This document shows positions 34,466 through 43,030 of a DNA stretch of 64,000 bases, piece after piece. This DNA comes from Cypionkella psychrotolerans. GTDB lineage: Bacteria; Pseudomonadota; Alphaproteobacteria; Rhodobacterales; Rhodobacteraceae. The stretch covers positions 124,001 to 188,000 of the forward strand of contig NZ_LGIC01000061.1 in the NCBI RefSeq assembly GCF_001294535.1. Direction: 5' to 3'. A program made the position numbers and the translations under genes. The notes below the pieces were generated by a model that was given only the letters and a program-made list of their open reading frames with translations, made no database searches and had not been told where the DNA came from. Position 1 is the stretch's first letter, and every line of letters starts with the position of its first letter.

Positions 34466-36349
34466 ATGGCACAGACCCCCACTGATCCCGGCACCACCCC
34501 GCGTGCGCCAGAGCGTGCGACCACCGTCTCGGGCGGCACCAGAATCATCGGCACCTATGAGATCGACAAGCTGATCAGCGCGGGCGGCATGGGCGAGGTG
34601 TATCGCGGCCATAACATCCACAATGGTGAGCCTGTGGCGATCAAGATCGTGCTGCCGAGCCTCGCGCATGACCCAAAAATCGTCGCGCTGTTCCAGAAGG
34701 AAAGCACGACACTCTCGCGGCTCAGCCACGAAGCCATCGTGCGCTATCATGTGTTCACCAATGATCCAGTGATCGGGCGGCCCTGCCTGGTGATGGAATT
34801 TGTCTCAGGCACCCCGGTGTCGGAACGGATTGAAACCGGGCCGATGCCGCCGGACGAGGTCAAGGTGATGCTGCGCCGCGTCGCTTCGGGGCTAGAGAAG
34901 GCCCATCGTGCAGGCGTGGTGCATCGCGACATGTCGCCCGACAATATCATCCTTGAGGAAGGCATGGTGGAACATGCCAAGCTGATCGACTTTGGCATCG
35001 CGAAATCCTCGGCGCTTGGCGCGGGGACTTTGTTACAAGGCCAGTTCGCGGGCAAATTCAACTGGGTCGCGCCGGAACAGCTCGGTGCATTTGGCGGCCA
35101 TGTTGATGGACGCTCGGATATCTACTCGCTGGCCTTGGTGACGGCGGCGGCCAGCAAGGGGGCTGTGCTGCCGATGGGCGATTCCATCGTCGATGCCGTC
35201 GGCAAGCGCGCAGCTGTGCCGGACTTGACGGGGGTGGATGCCGGGCTGGTGCCGCTGCTCGGCTGGATGCTGTCGCCAGACCCTGCCGCGCGGCCCGCGA
35301 CGATGGCACAGGTGATCGCGGCGCTGGACAATCCCACGCTGATCCCGATGCTGCCGGACCCGAACAAAACCCAGATTGGCGGTCCGCTGCCGCATGTCGC
35401 CGCGTCTGAGACGCAAGACGCCAGCCCCTTCGGCACTGCGGCCTCCCCCGCGTCGTCAAGGATTGAGGCCGCTGCACCCGCGAAGACATCGCTGATCCTG
35501 CCAATCGCGATTGCGGTGATGCTGGCCACCAGCGCCGTGGCCTATTTCTCGGGGGCCTTTACCCCGAAACCCGTGCATATCACAGCAGCGCCCGCACCCA
35601 GCGCGGCCCCCACTCCAAAACCGGAGCCCGCCGCGCAACCCGCGCCCGTCGAACCTGCCCCGGCTGCCCCTGCGCCGCTGGCCGCCGCCACCCTGACAGA
35701 CCTGCTGACCCAATCGCAAGACTGTGGCCCGCTCGGCCTCAGCAACCCACCCGCTGCGGGCTATGCCGAGGCCGATCTCGTGCAAATCAGCGGCCGTATC
35801 ACCTCTGTCGCCGCAGCGACCGCGCTGAAAACCAGCCTTGTCGCCCTGATCGGCAAGCGCCCGCTGGAGCTGTCGCTGGAGCCGTTGAACCCCTCGATCT
35901 GCTCCGTGCTGAATGTTCTGCCGCCGCTGGCGTCGGGTGGCGTTGCGGTGTCGCTGGGCTACGGCGACACCGCCGATCCGAACGCGGAGGGGCATTATGT
36001 GACCGGGCAGAACCCGGTGATCGATCTGACGGTGCCGCAGGGCGCGGGGTATCTTTCGGTCACGGTCTTAGATGGATCGGGGCAGGTGCTGCAGCTTTTG
36101 CCGGGCAGTGCGCAGCCCGATCCGGGCAAGTTCCGCGTGGCGTTTCCGGTGGTAGAGGCTGGGATTGGGCGGCCTGCGCTGGTGGTCAATCCGGCGGGAC
36201 TGGGGCTGGCGATGATTTTGGTGCTGCGCTCGGAAGCGGCGCTGGAGGCGGGGCCGGTGATTGAGCCGGTGGGCGCCTTTGTGGAGCGGTTGAAGCGGAC
36301 GAAGCTGATGTCGATGGATCAGCGGCTGCTGAATTTGACCGCACCTTGA
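34466..36349 (+). CDS. Membrane-anchored serine/threonine protein kinase
   Basis: A 627-residue Hanks-type kinase. The kinase domain (about 25-295) has GGMGEVYRGHN, VAIKIVLPS (catalytic Lys), VVHRDMSPDNIIL (catalytic loop) and LIDFGIAKS (DFG). A membrane helix (about 345-365, LILPIAIAVMLATSAVAYF) is followed by a Pro/Ala-rich stretch. A periplasmic domain of about 230 residues then ends with beta-rich sequence (VPQGAGYLSVTVLDGSGQVL) similar in style to DUF4384 sensor domains. It probably senses a periplasmic or envelope signal. It is the last gene of the YceI-OmpA / CxxCH / kinase operon. No partner phosphatase or FHA protein is in the window. Confidence 0.87.
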   Translation: MAQTPTDPGTTPRAPERATTVSGGTRIIGTYEIDKLISAGGMGEVYRGHNIHNGEPVAIKIVLPSLAHDPKIVALFQKESTTLSRLSHEAIVRYHVFTNDPVIGRPCLVMEFVSGTPVSERIETGPMPPDEVKVMLRRVASGLEKAHRAGVVHRDMSPDNIILEEGMVEHAKLIDFGIAKSSALGAGTLLQGQFAGKFNWVAPEQLGAFGGHVDGRSDIYSLALVTAAASKGAVLPMGDSIVDAVGKRAAVPDLTGVDAGLVPLLGWMLSPDPAARPATMAQVIAALDNPTLIPMLPDPNKTQIGGPLPHVAASETQDASPFGTAASPASSRIEAAAPAKTSLILPIAIAVMLATSAVAYFSGAFTPKPVHITAAPAPSAAPTPKPEPAAQPAPVEPAPAAPAPLAAATLTDLLTQSQDCGPLGLSNPPAAGYAEADLVQISGRITSVAAATALKTSLVALIGKRPLELSLEPLNPSICSVLNVLPPLASGGVAVSLGYGDTADPNAEGHYVTGQNPVIDLTVPQGAGYLSVTVLDGSGQVLQLLPGSAQPDPGKFRVAFPVVEAGIGRPALVVNPAGLGLAMILVLRSEAALEAGPVIEPVGAFVERLKRTKLMSMDQRLLNLTAP

Positions 36350-36365
36350 GGATGGGTTGGGAGGT

Positions 36366-36382
36366 GGTCCCAACTCGGGACC
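36366..36382 (+). terminator. Possible terminator after the kinase operon
   Basis: GGTCCC-AACTC-GGGACC hairpin 17 bases after the kinase stop, followed by AAAAATTTT. The T stretch is displaced by five A residues, so strength is uncertain. Confidence 0.45.
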
Positions 36383-36481
36383 AAAAATTTTCACTTCAAT
36401 TCAATGCCATAAGGTAGATGTTTTTACACTTTCTTAAGGTTTGCACCCGAATCCACGCGCTTTTCTGACCTGCTAACAGGG

Positions 36482-36598
36482 GCCGTCCGCAGCGGCATCG
36501 AGCCGCTTTGAACGGCGTTGCCAGATCCATGCGGCCCGGCACGCATCATCCTACCGTGGCAACGCCGTCGGAGGGGGCTCGATGCCCCCGAGGACGGC
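36482..36598. other. Cloverleaf-like inverted repeat element, possible structured RNA
   Basis: A 117-base GC-rich element in an AT-rich gap. GCCGTCC (36482-36488) pairs with GGACGGC (36592-36598). Inside are three hairpins: AGCGGC-ATCGA-GCCGCT (36491-36507), CGGCGTTGCCA / TGGCAACGCCG (36513-36523 with 36557-36567, 33-base loop) and GGGGGC-TCGAT-GCCCCC (36573-36589 with one extra G). The outer hairpin loops ATCGA and TCGAT are complementary. GGCATCGAGCC and GGCTCGATGCC can pair as a single long stem instead. The rest of the gap (36599-36938) holds no convincing gene. Confidence 0.55.
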
Positions 36599-36971
36599 AC
36601 TTGGGTTCAAGCTACAGCCTTGGGTGGAATCGAATCATATTTTCCTGTGGATAAGTTTGCACTTACTCAACAGCCGAACCCTTCCGCCAGCCGTGCTATT
36701 GCACGAAAAGTTCGGGGCGCGATTGGTTTAGATTTGCAACAAGCCCCGCATAACCCTCCAGATTCATTACAATTTTATCCGATTCCGGGCGAGAAGGCCT
36801 AAAAATGACACTGTCGCAGCCAGCAAAATACGGACAAATATTATAACATCTGCAATACATCTAAAGGTAGTATTTTACGATAGCAGACGACGGCAACTGC
36901 CTGACTCTGCCGTATCGCTCCGGTTAAGAGAGGATGGACTGAAGCCAACGTTTTGCCTTGCTACGCTTGCC

Positions 36972-37433
36972 TTGGGCCTCATGATCGGTGCCCCACTTGC
37001 GCTTCAGGCGGCTGAAGTGGCCAGTACCACGCTGTCTGTGACCGCCACCGTTTTGGACAGCTGCCTTCTCACCGCCCCGGCCGGGTTGGTGTTTGCCTCG
37101 CTCAACACCGGTGTGGTGACGAACCAAATGGTTCAAGGCACGGTGACTGTGGTCTGCATGGCGGCCAAACCCAGCGTCACGATTAAGTTGGAAGGCGGCG
37201 ACAATGCCATAGCCAGCCAACGCAATATGAAAAGCGTCGCAAACGATCTGCTGCCCTATATCATCACCTCGGATGCCGGACATGCCACCGCCGTAGCGCT
37301 TGGCGGCAACCTGTTTTCTGGCGCGCTGACCGCGGTGACGCCGAGCATCTTTTCGGTTTACGGCCAAATTCCTGCGGGCACTTACCCGGCGGGCATCTAC
37401 ACCCATACGGTGTGGGTGACGCTGAATTACTGA
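36972..37433 (+). CDS. Spore coat U (SCPU) domain pilin-like protein with abnormal start
   Basis: SCPU-domain protein of the Csu-type (sigma/archaic) chaperone-usher pili. The mature part (AAEVASTTLSVTATVLDSCLLT onwards, ending IYTHTVWVTLNY) has the two Cys and the final donor-strand-like segment of the family. The formal start is a TTG at 36972, giving a signal peptide with no charged n-region. A better signal, KPTFCLATLALGLMIGAPLA, would start at a CTG (36939-36941) that stands 4 bases after AGAGAGGA, where an ATG would be expected. The gene may have lost its ATG or use a rare CTG start. It heads the decayed pilus locus that follows. Confidence 0.65.
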   Translation: MGLMIGAPLALQAAEVASTTLSVTATVLDSCLLTAPAGLVFASLNTGVVTNQMVQGTVTVVCMAAKPSVTIKLEGGDNAIASQRNMKSVANDLLPYIITSDAGHATAVALGGNLFSGALTAVTPSIFSVYGQIPAGTYPAGIYTHTVWVTLNY

Positions 37434-37487
37434 ACGCGCAAAGCCGCCTTCTGACGACCCAAAGCTAGGAACGCAGCGAGGTAAAAA

Positions 37488-37979
37488 ATGTCGAGCTTTC
37501 TGTGTTTGCGTTCCATCATTGCAGCGCTGGCACTGGCGCTACCAAGCATAGTTTTTGCCGACAGTCTGGCGGTTTCCCCAACCCGGTTGACGGTGCCTGC
37601 CCCGGCGCAGACCACGACGCTGACCATCAAAGCCGAGGGCAAAGGCCCCGCCGTGCTGCAAAGTCGGGTGATGGCGTGGAAAAAGGGCAGCGATCCCAGC
37701 AATCTGAAAGACACGAAAATGGTGCAGGTCAGCCCGCCAGCGGCCAAACTGGGCAATCGGCAGGAACTGACGCTGCGCATCGTGCGGACCTCGAACAAAG
37801 CGGTGCGCGGTAGTGAATGTTACCGCGTGCTGATTGATCGTCTGCCCGGCAAAACCAAAGACCCGCAGGCGGTGAGGTTGCAGATCATGGTCACGCTCGA
37901 TCCGCATGGGTGGGGTGCAGTTGCGACGGAATTTCGGGCTACGCAGCGATCTGATCACGCAGCAGCTGTTGTCGTTTGA
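37488..37979 (+). pseudogene. PapD-type pilus chaperone, N-terminal domain only
   Basis: Signal peptide (to about residue 25) and the first immunoglobulin-like domain of a periplasmic pilus chaperone: SLAVSPTRLTVPAPAQTTTLT, then VSPPAAKLGNRQELTLRIVR with a following YRVLIDRLPG. A normal chaperone has about 240 residues and a second domain; here the sequence leaves the family after VRLQIMVTLDP (about residue 138) and runs into usher sequence in another frame. The last 25 residues are therefore out-of-frame usher DNA. A deletion has removed the chaperone C-terminal domain and the usher N terminus together. Confidence 0.8.
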
Positions 37980-38976
37980 TGGCGCGGCGGCGGTGCCGTC
38001 CAGCGTTGATGTGTTCATCGACAACAACCGCGCCTATAGTACCGGCCGCGATGCCGGGCCGTTCCGGTTGGAGGATTTGCCAGTGCGGGCGGGGGCGGGC
38101 GAAGCGCTGATCGTGGTGACGGATGCCAATGGGCGGCGGACCGCGAAATTGGTGTCGTTCTATGTCGCGCACAACCTGCTGAAGAAAGGCTTGCTGGATT
38201 TCTCGATTGAAGCCGGGCGGACGCGCGACGGCTATGGGCTGGACAGCAATGATTATGGCACCGATGGTATTTTCTCGGGCAGTCTGCGCTATGGTCTGAC
38301 CGAGCGGATCACGCTTGAGGCGCAGGTGCAGACGAAATCCGATCTGGGGCTGGTGGGCTTCGGTTTTACCACGGTGCCGTTTGATCTGGCCGAGGTGAGC
38401 GTTGCGGGTGGGGTCAGTGACTATGCTGGCAAGACCGCGAGCTTCGCCTATGGCGCGTTGCAGACCGAGATCTGCCCGATGGAGATCAGCGGTTCGGTGC
38501 GTTGGGCACAGAAGGGGTTTGCCGATCTGACCTATACGACCGGGGTGGATTATCTGGGGCAGACCGAGATTGAGGACAGCGCCTCGCTGCTGGAAGTGCA
38601 ATCCTATCACCGCAACCGAGTGTCAGTTGATCTGGCCGATCTGCCCGCCGATCTGGCGCTGGATGCCTCGGGGATGGATGTGGTGCCGGGGATCGGCTCG
38701 GGGGTGAAAGTGAAATTTCGCGGTGATACCGAGGACAGCGCGGTGATCGTGCTGCGGGGAGCAGATGGTACGCCGCTAGAGGCGGGGATGATTGCCGTGC
38801 TGAACGGCGGTGGTGAGGAATTTATTGTCGGCTTTGACGGTGAAACCCTGGTGCAAGGGCTGAGGCGCACCAACCAGCTGACCGTGCAATCGGACACCAG
38901 CACTTGCACGGCAAGTTTTGATTTTACCGCCCAACCCGGTGCGCTGCAAAAGATTGAAGGAGTGCTTTGCCAATGA
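37906..38976 (+). pseudogene. Fimbrial usher remnant (FimD/PapC type), about 356 codons left
   Basis: Outer-membrane usher fragment. It begins inside the protein with GVQLRRNFGLRSDLITQQLL and SVDVFIDNNRAYS, the part that normally follows the N-terminal chaperone-binding domain and first strands. It goes on to FGFTTVPFDL, then jumps to the end region (SYHRNRVSVDLADLPADLAL, VVPGIGSGVKVKF, and a C-terminal domain with a Cys pair). Complete ushers of this class have about 780-850 residues, so both the N terminus and most of the barrel are missing. The ATG at 37906 is simply the first in frame. The open frame shows recent or in-frame deletions. Confidence 0.8.
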
Positions 38977-39896
38977 TGCGCTACGTTCTTGCGCTGATGT
39001 TCGCTTTGCTGCTGCAGACGGGTGCAGCGGCGGCGTAAACCTGCACGGCGGTGACCACCGATTTTGATTTTGGCAGTGTCAGCTTGCGCGCGGGCGCGGT
39101 CAATCAAACCTCGGGCAATGTTAAGGTCACCTGTACCGGCGGGCTTGTCGGCCTCGTCGGTGTTTGTCTGACCTACGGCGGCGGCAGCGCCAATGACGGG
39201 GGCAGCCCGCCGCGCCGTTATATGGTGGGCCCCGGCGGCTCACTGCTGGAGTATCAGTTGCGGCAAACCAGCGGCGGTGCGGCTCTGTCGCAGATATTTG
39301 TCGAGGTTGTGATGCTGCTCGGCAATGGCAGCGCCACCGTGCCGATCTTTGCCGATATCCTGTCGCCCTCCGTGCAGCTGCCGACCGGATCCTATAACGC
39401 CAGCTATAGCAGTGGCGGGGCAAACGGCGTGAAGATGCGGGTCGGCGTGTTGACCTGCAACCTTCTTGGGCAGGAATTGGCAGCGGGCGGTTTTGCGGTG
39501 CGCGGTGTGGCGGCGTCCAGTTGCGATGTCTCGACCACAACGCTGGATTTCGGCGATGTTCCGTCACAACTGGTGCAGGCGGTCGACAAAACCGCCAGCG
39601 TCACGGTCAGCTGCACCGGAGGCACGCCGTACCGGGTTTCGCTGGGTCTGGGGCAAGGCCCGGGGGTGAGCAATCCAGCGGCGCGCAAGATGAAATACCT
39701 ACTGTCGACACTGACCTATGGGCTGTTTCAAGACACTGCCCGCAGTCAGCCTTGGGGCGATACGCTGGCCACCAATGTCGCGGGCACGGGCGCTGGATTG
39801 GCGCAAGTCTATACGATTTACGGGCGGATCTTTGGCAATCAGACCCCGACAATCGGCATCTATACCGACAGTGTCGTCGTCACCGTCGTTTACTGA
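38973..39896 (+). pseudogene. Two-domain SCPU tip pilin gene interrupted by TAA in the signal peptide
   Basis: ATGATG at 38973 overlaps the usher stop by ATGA and starts a good signal peptide (RYVLALMFALLLQTGAAAA). Codon 22 is TAA (39036-39038) exactly at the expected cleavage site. The frame then stays open to 39896 and encodes two SCPU domains (TCTAVTTDFDFGSVSLRAGA and SSCDVSTTTLDFGDVPSQLV), as in the tip subunit of Csu-type pili. CAA to TAA, giving AAAA-Q-TC, would explain the stop by a single change. The second part alone could only start from a GTG at 39051 without a signal. Confidence 0.85.
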
Positions 39897-40924
39897 GCGG
39901 TGCCTTGTAGCCGGGCAATGGCCCAGTGCGCTGCCTCGGCCACGGTTGGATCAGGATCGTCGCGGAGGCGGTTTGCGTGCGCAGCCAGCTCCGGCAGGCC
40001 AGAGTTGCCGATGGCATACAGCACGTTGCGCACGAAGCGATCCCGCCCGATGCGCTTGATCGGGCTGCCCGCAAAGCGCGCGCGGAAGGCGGTATCATCG
40101 AGGCTGACCAGATCGGCCAATTCGGGTGCGCCAACCTTCGGCTGATAGCCAATATCCTTGGCGGTTTGAGCGAATTTGTTCCAGGGGCAGGCGGCAAGGC
40201 AATCATCGCAGCCATAAATCCGGTTGCCCATCAGGGCGCGCAGATCGAGGTCAACCGGGCCTTTGTGTTCGATCGTGAGGTAGGAAATGCAGCGTCGTGC
40301 ATCCAACTGATAGGGAGCGGGGAAGGCTTTGGTCGGGCATGCCTCAAGGCACGCGGTGCAAGATCCGCAATGGCTGACCTCGGGCGGATCTTTCGGCAAA
40401 TCAGCGGTGGTGAAGATCGCGCCGAGGAAAAACCAGTTGCCTAAGTCGCGTGACAACAGATTGGTGTGCTTGCCCTGCCAGCCCAGACCCGCCGCCTCGG
40501 CAAGCGGCTTTTCCATCACCGGAGCCGTGTCGACGAAAACCTTGATCTCGGCCTTGGCAGCATTTGCGAACCAGCCGCCCAGCCGCTTCAACCGCCGCTT
40601 CACCAGATCATGGTAATCCTTGCCCTGCGCATAGACCGACACCGCCGCACGGTCAGGTTGAGACAGCACTGCCATAGGATCAGCCTCGGGTGTATAAACC
40701 TCGGCCAGCATGATCACCGAGCGCGCCTCGGGCCAAAGCGCCGCTGCATTGCCACGCCAATGCTCGCGCTCGGCCATCCAAGACATTTGGCCATGGTGAT
40801 CAGCTTGCAGAAATTGCCGCAAGCGCCCTGCGGTTTCTGGTACCGCATCCGGCGCACAGATACCGAGTTTGGAGAACCCCTCCTCCAAAGCCTTTACAGC
40901 CAGAGCATCCTTGAGTGACGGCAT
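39890..40924 (-). CDS. queG: tRNA epoxyqueuosine reductase QueG
   Basis: Cobalamin and Fe-S dependent enzyme of 344 residues that makes the last step to queuosine in tRNA anticodons. The N-terminal half ([54 protein letters not shown]) and the two ferredoxin-type clusters ([17 protein letters not shown] and [15 protein letters not shown]) are all present. A short HEAT-like C terminus follows. The ATG at 40924 lies six bases after GAGG; an ATG two codons upstream is too close to it. The gene is convergent with the SCPU pseudogene and overlaps its end by seven bases. Confidence 0.93.
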   Translation of the reverse strand: MPSLKDALAVKALEEGFSKLGICAPDAVPETAGRLRQFLQADHHGQMSWMAEREHWRGNAAALWPEARSVIMLAEVYTPEADPMAVLSQPDRAAVSVYAQGKDYHDLVKRRLKRLGGWFANAAKAEIKVFVDTAPVMEKPLAEAAGLGWQGKHTNLLSRDLGNWFFLGAIFTTADLPKDPPEVSHCGSCTACLEACPTKAFPAPYQLDARRCISYLTIEHKGPVDLDLRALMGNRIYGCDDCLAACPWNKFAQTAKDIGYQPKVGAPELADLVSLDDTAFRARFAGSPIKRIGRDRFVRNVLYAIGNSGLPELAAHANRLRDDPDPTVAEAAHWAIARLQGTAQ

Positions 40925-40986
40925 GGTCATCCTCTGTGCTCAAATATCCTCTGGGGTCCGGGGGCGAAGCGCCCCGGCGGTTTCAG

Positions 40987-41652
40987 CTAGAAATCCAGAT
41001 CGGCGTAATGCGCGGGCGGCGGGAAGCCGGGCACCTGATCAGCCAAAAGCGTGCGGAACGAGGGCCGCGATTTGATCTTGGCATACCAGTCTTTCACCGT
41101 GGCCGAGCGGTTCCAGTCGACATCCGAGATATAGTCGAGGCAAGAGATATGCGCCGCCGCCGTCAGATCGGCCAAGGTCATTACATCGCCCGCCAGCCAG
41201 CGGCGTTGATCGAGCAGCCAGCCAAGATAGTCGATGTGGTATTTGATCCGCCCTGCCCCCGATTTCACCGCTTTTGAATCCGGGTAGCCATGCGCCATGA
41301 TCTTCTTGTTCACCCGCTCATACAGCAGTTTTGAGGTGACTTCGGCGTGGAATTTATCATCGAACCACGCGCAGAGGCGGCGGACTTCAAAGCGCATGTC
41401 AATGTCGCGCGGCATCAGCGCCGGGGTGGGGAAGGCTTCTTCCAGATATTCGCAGATCGCCTGACTTTCCGACAGCACCTTGTTTTCGATCCGCAGCACC
41501 GGGACTTTACCCGCCGGATTGCGGCGCAGGAAATCTGGTGAGGGTTCCCAATAGCGTTCTTCGATCAGCTCCACCTCCAGCCGTTTTTCGGCCAAAGTCA
41601 GGCGCACCTTGCGGCAGAATGGCGAGAGCGGGAAGTGATAGAGGCGGATCAT
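40987..41652 (-). CDS. Glutathione S-transferase family protein
   Basis: A 221-residue cytosolic protein with the thioredoxin-like N domain (MIRLYHFPLSPFCRKVRLTL, with a Cys at residue 13 as in Cys-type GSTs). The glutathione-binding segment is NPAGKVPVLRIENKVLSESQ with E-S, and the helical C domain contains DVMTLADLTAAAHISCLDY. The Cys points to thiol-transferase or dehalogenase-type chemistry rather than a Tyr/Ser class. It follows queG in the same direction with 62 bases between. The substrate is unknown. Confidence 0.87.
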   Translation of the reverse strand: MIRLYHFPLSPFCRKVRLTLAEKRLEVELIEERYWEPSPDFLRRNPAGKVPVLRIENKVLSESQAICEYLEEAFPTPALMPRDIDMRFEVRRLCAWFDDKFHAEVTSKLLYERVNKKIMAHGYPDSKAVKSGAGRIKYHIDYLGWLLDQRRWLAGDVMTLADLTAAAHISCLDYISDVDWNRSATVKDWYAKIKSRPSFRTLLADQVPGFPPPAHYADLDF

Positions 41653-41740
41653 GGGTTACTCTTGGCTGGGCTATGTTCTGATAGCCCCGCCACCGGACAG
41701 GATCAATCCCGCATGGGCCGAGAACTGCGGGTCCGGCGCT

Positions 41741-42973
41741 TTACGGCGCTATGGGTGGCAAGGTGCTGCGGATCGCATCCGTGATCATTTTGTCGTCTCT
41801 TGCCCGCCGCGCCTGTTTGGCAGCCGCAATTTCAGCTGCGCTACGCCGTTTTATCGGGGGCACGGGGGGCGGTTTTGGCGGATCAAGCCGCAGCCAGACC
41901 GCAGCGGGATCGGCTCCGCGCGTCAGTGCCAAGGCGTGCTGAACGGGGGCAGGCGGCTTTATGACATGCGGATCAACGATGCCGCTGACAAAACCTGCGC
42001 TTGGTCGCACGGCGATGCCGGCATCTGCCAGCACTGTGGGCAGATCAGGCAGTGCCTCCCGCAGTTGGCCATGTGGCACGTTAAAGCCGCCTTTGGAGGA
42101 TTGCAGCGACATCACCGGAACCATTGGCAACGGCGCCGAAACTTGGCTGTAGCTGCGCATGGTGTGCCGCGCGAGATCAACCGGGGCGGATCCGCGGATG
42201 TCTTGCAGGGTCAGATGCGTCAACCCGGTCAGCCGCACCAGATCGCCAGAGGCCGCCAGAAGTTCGGCAGCATTGGCCTCGGTGATCGTCAGCGCCAGAT
42301 CGGCTTTGCGGCCATCATCTGCGGTGAAAGTCAGACAGGGCTGATCTGCGGGAAAGTCCGGTTGCTGCGCCAAACAGGCGGCGCGGTCGCGGCTTTCGAT
42401 GATCGCCGAGAACCGCGACAGGGTGGCGGGGGCCAAGCAACCTTTCGGCTGCATCGCAGGTAAGTTCAGATCGGCGCAGGTTTTACCTGCCACCGGGAAT
42501 ACCATGTGCGCCATCATCTGAGTCTGAAACCGCACCAGCCTGATCCAGCGGATCTCACCACCACGCAGGGCTGCCAGACAGAGTGCGTCGCAGGTTTCAT
42601 AGGGGCTGTAAGAGCCCGAGGTTTGCAGAATATAGTCTAGCGATTGCGGTTTGATGGTGAGCTGCGCCAGCGTGACATGCTCGGCTGGCGGAAGTTGAGC
42701 GATTTGGCCGGCGCGTAGGGCGTAGAAGCCCGCCCCAAGCGCCAAGATCCCGCCCAGCACGATCCCGCTGGCAAATTTTGCCCCGCGCGCAGAATTTGCG
42801 GCCTGCCAGCAGAGGATCAGCGCCAGAATCCACCACAGATTGGCAGCAAGCAACCAGACCGGGAGCATCAGGCCAAGGCTGTACAGTGACGTGGTGACGA
42901 CAAGCTCATTGTCGGATGCGAGGCCGGCCGCCACGATTGAGATTATCGCGCCCCAAAGCCATTTCATCCGCAC
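41741..42973 (-). CDS. Membrane protein of unknown function
   Basis: A protein of about 410 residues that I do not recognise. Three or four hydrophobic helices occupy residues 5-90 (MKWLWGAIISIVAAGLAS, SLGLMLPVWLLAANLWWILA, GIVLGGILALGAGFYAL). A soluble region of about 300 residues with six or more Cys follows, and a Pro-rich then Arg/Lys/Ala-rich tail ends it (PPKPPPVPPIKRRSAAEIAA). The start could be the GTG at 42973, close to GGAAAG, or the ATG at 42967. It lies between the GST and mtgA genes in the same direction, but the gaps suggest separate transcription. Confidence 0.6.
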   Translation of the reverse strand: MRMKWLWGAIISIVAAGLASDNELVVTTSLYSLGLMLPVWLLAANLWWILALILCWQAANSARGAKFASGIVLGGILALGAGFYALRAGQIAQLPPAEHVTLAQLTIKPQSLDYILQTSGSYSPYETCDALCLAALRGGEIRWIRLVRFQTQMMAHMVFPVAGKTCADLNLPAMQPKGCLAPATLSRFSAIIESRDRAACLAQQPDFPADQPCLTFTADDGRKADLALTITEANAAELLAASGDLVRLTGLTHLTLQDIRGSAPVDLARHTMRSYSQVSAPLPMVPVMSLQSSKGGFNVPHGQLREALPDLPTVLADAGIAVRPSAGFVSGIVDPHVIKPPAPVQHALALTRGADPAAVWLRLDPPKPPPVPPIKRRSAAEIAAAKQARRARDDKMITDAIRSTLPPIAP

Positions 42974-43030
42974 ATCTTTCCGCCGATATGCCGGTATCTT
43001 GGCGCGAAATTGGGGCGATTTCGCGGCTGC

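Noticed and set aside
34466-36349. Reading the Ser/Thr kinase as PpkA of a type VI secretion system
   Set aside because: No T6SS structural gene, PppA phosphatase or FHA protein is in the window; the neighbours are YceI-OmpA and a CxxCH protein.
36646-36654. Perfect DnaA box (TTATCCACA on the minus strand) in an AT-rich gap
   Set aside because: Only a single box is seen, with no cluster, no AT-rich unwinding repeats and no origin-type genes nearby; a chance match is likely.
36518-36802. Open frame of 94 codons after the kinase operon
   Set aside because: It starts with TTG inside the cloverleaf element, has no ribosome site, and its product resembles nothing I know.
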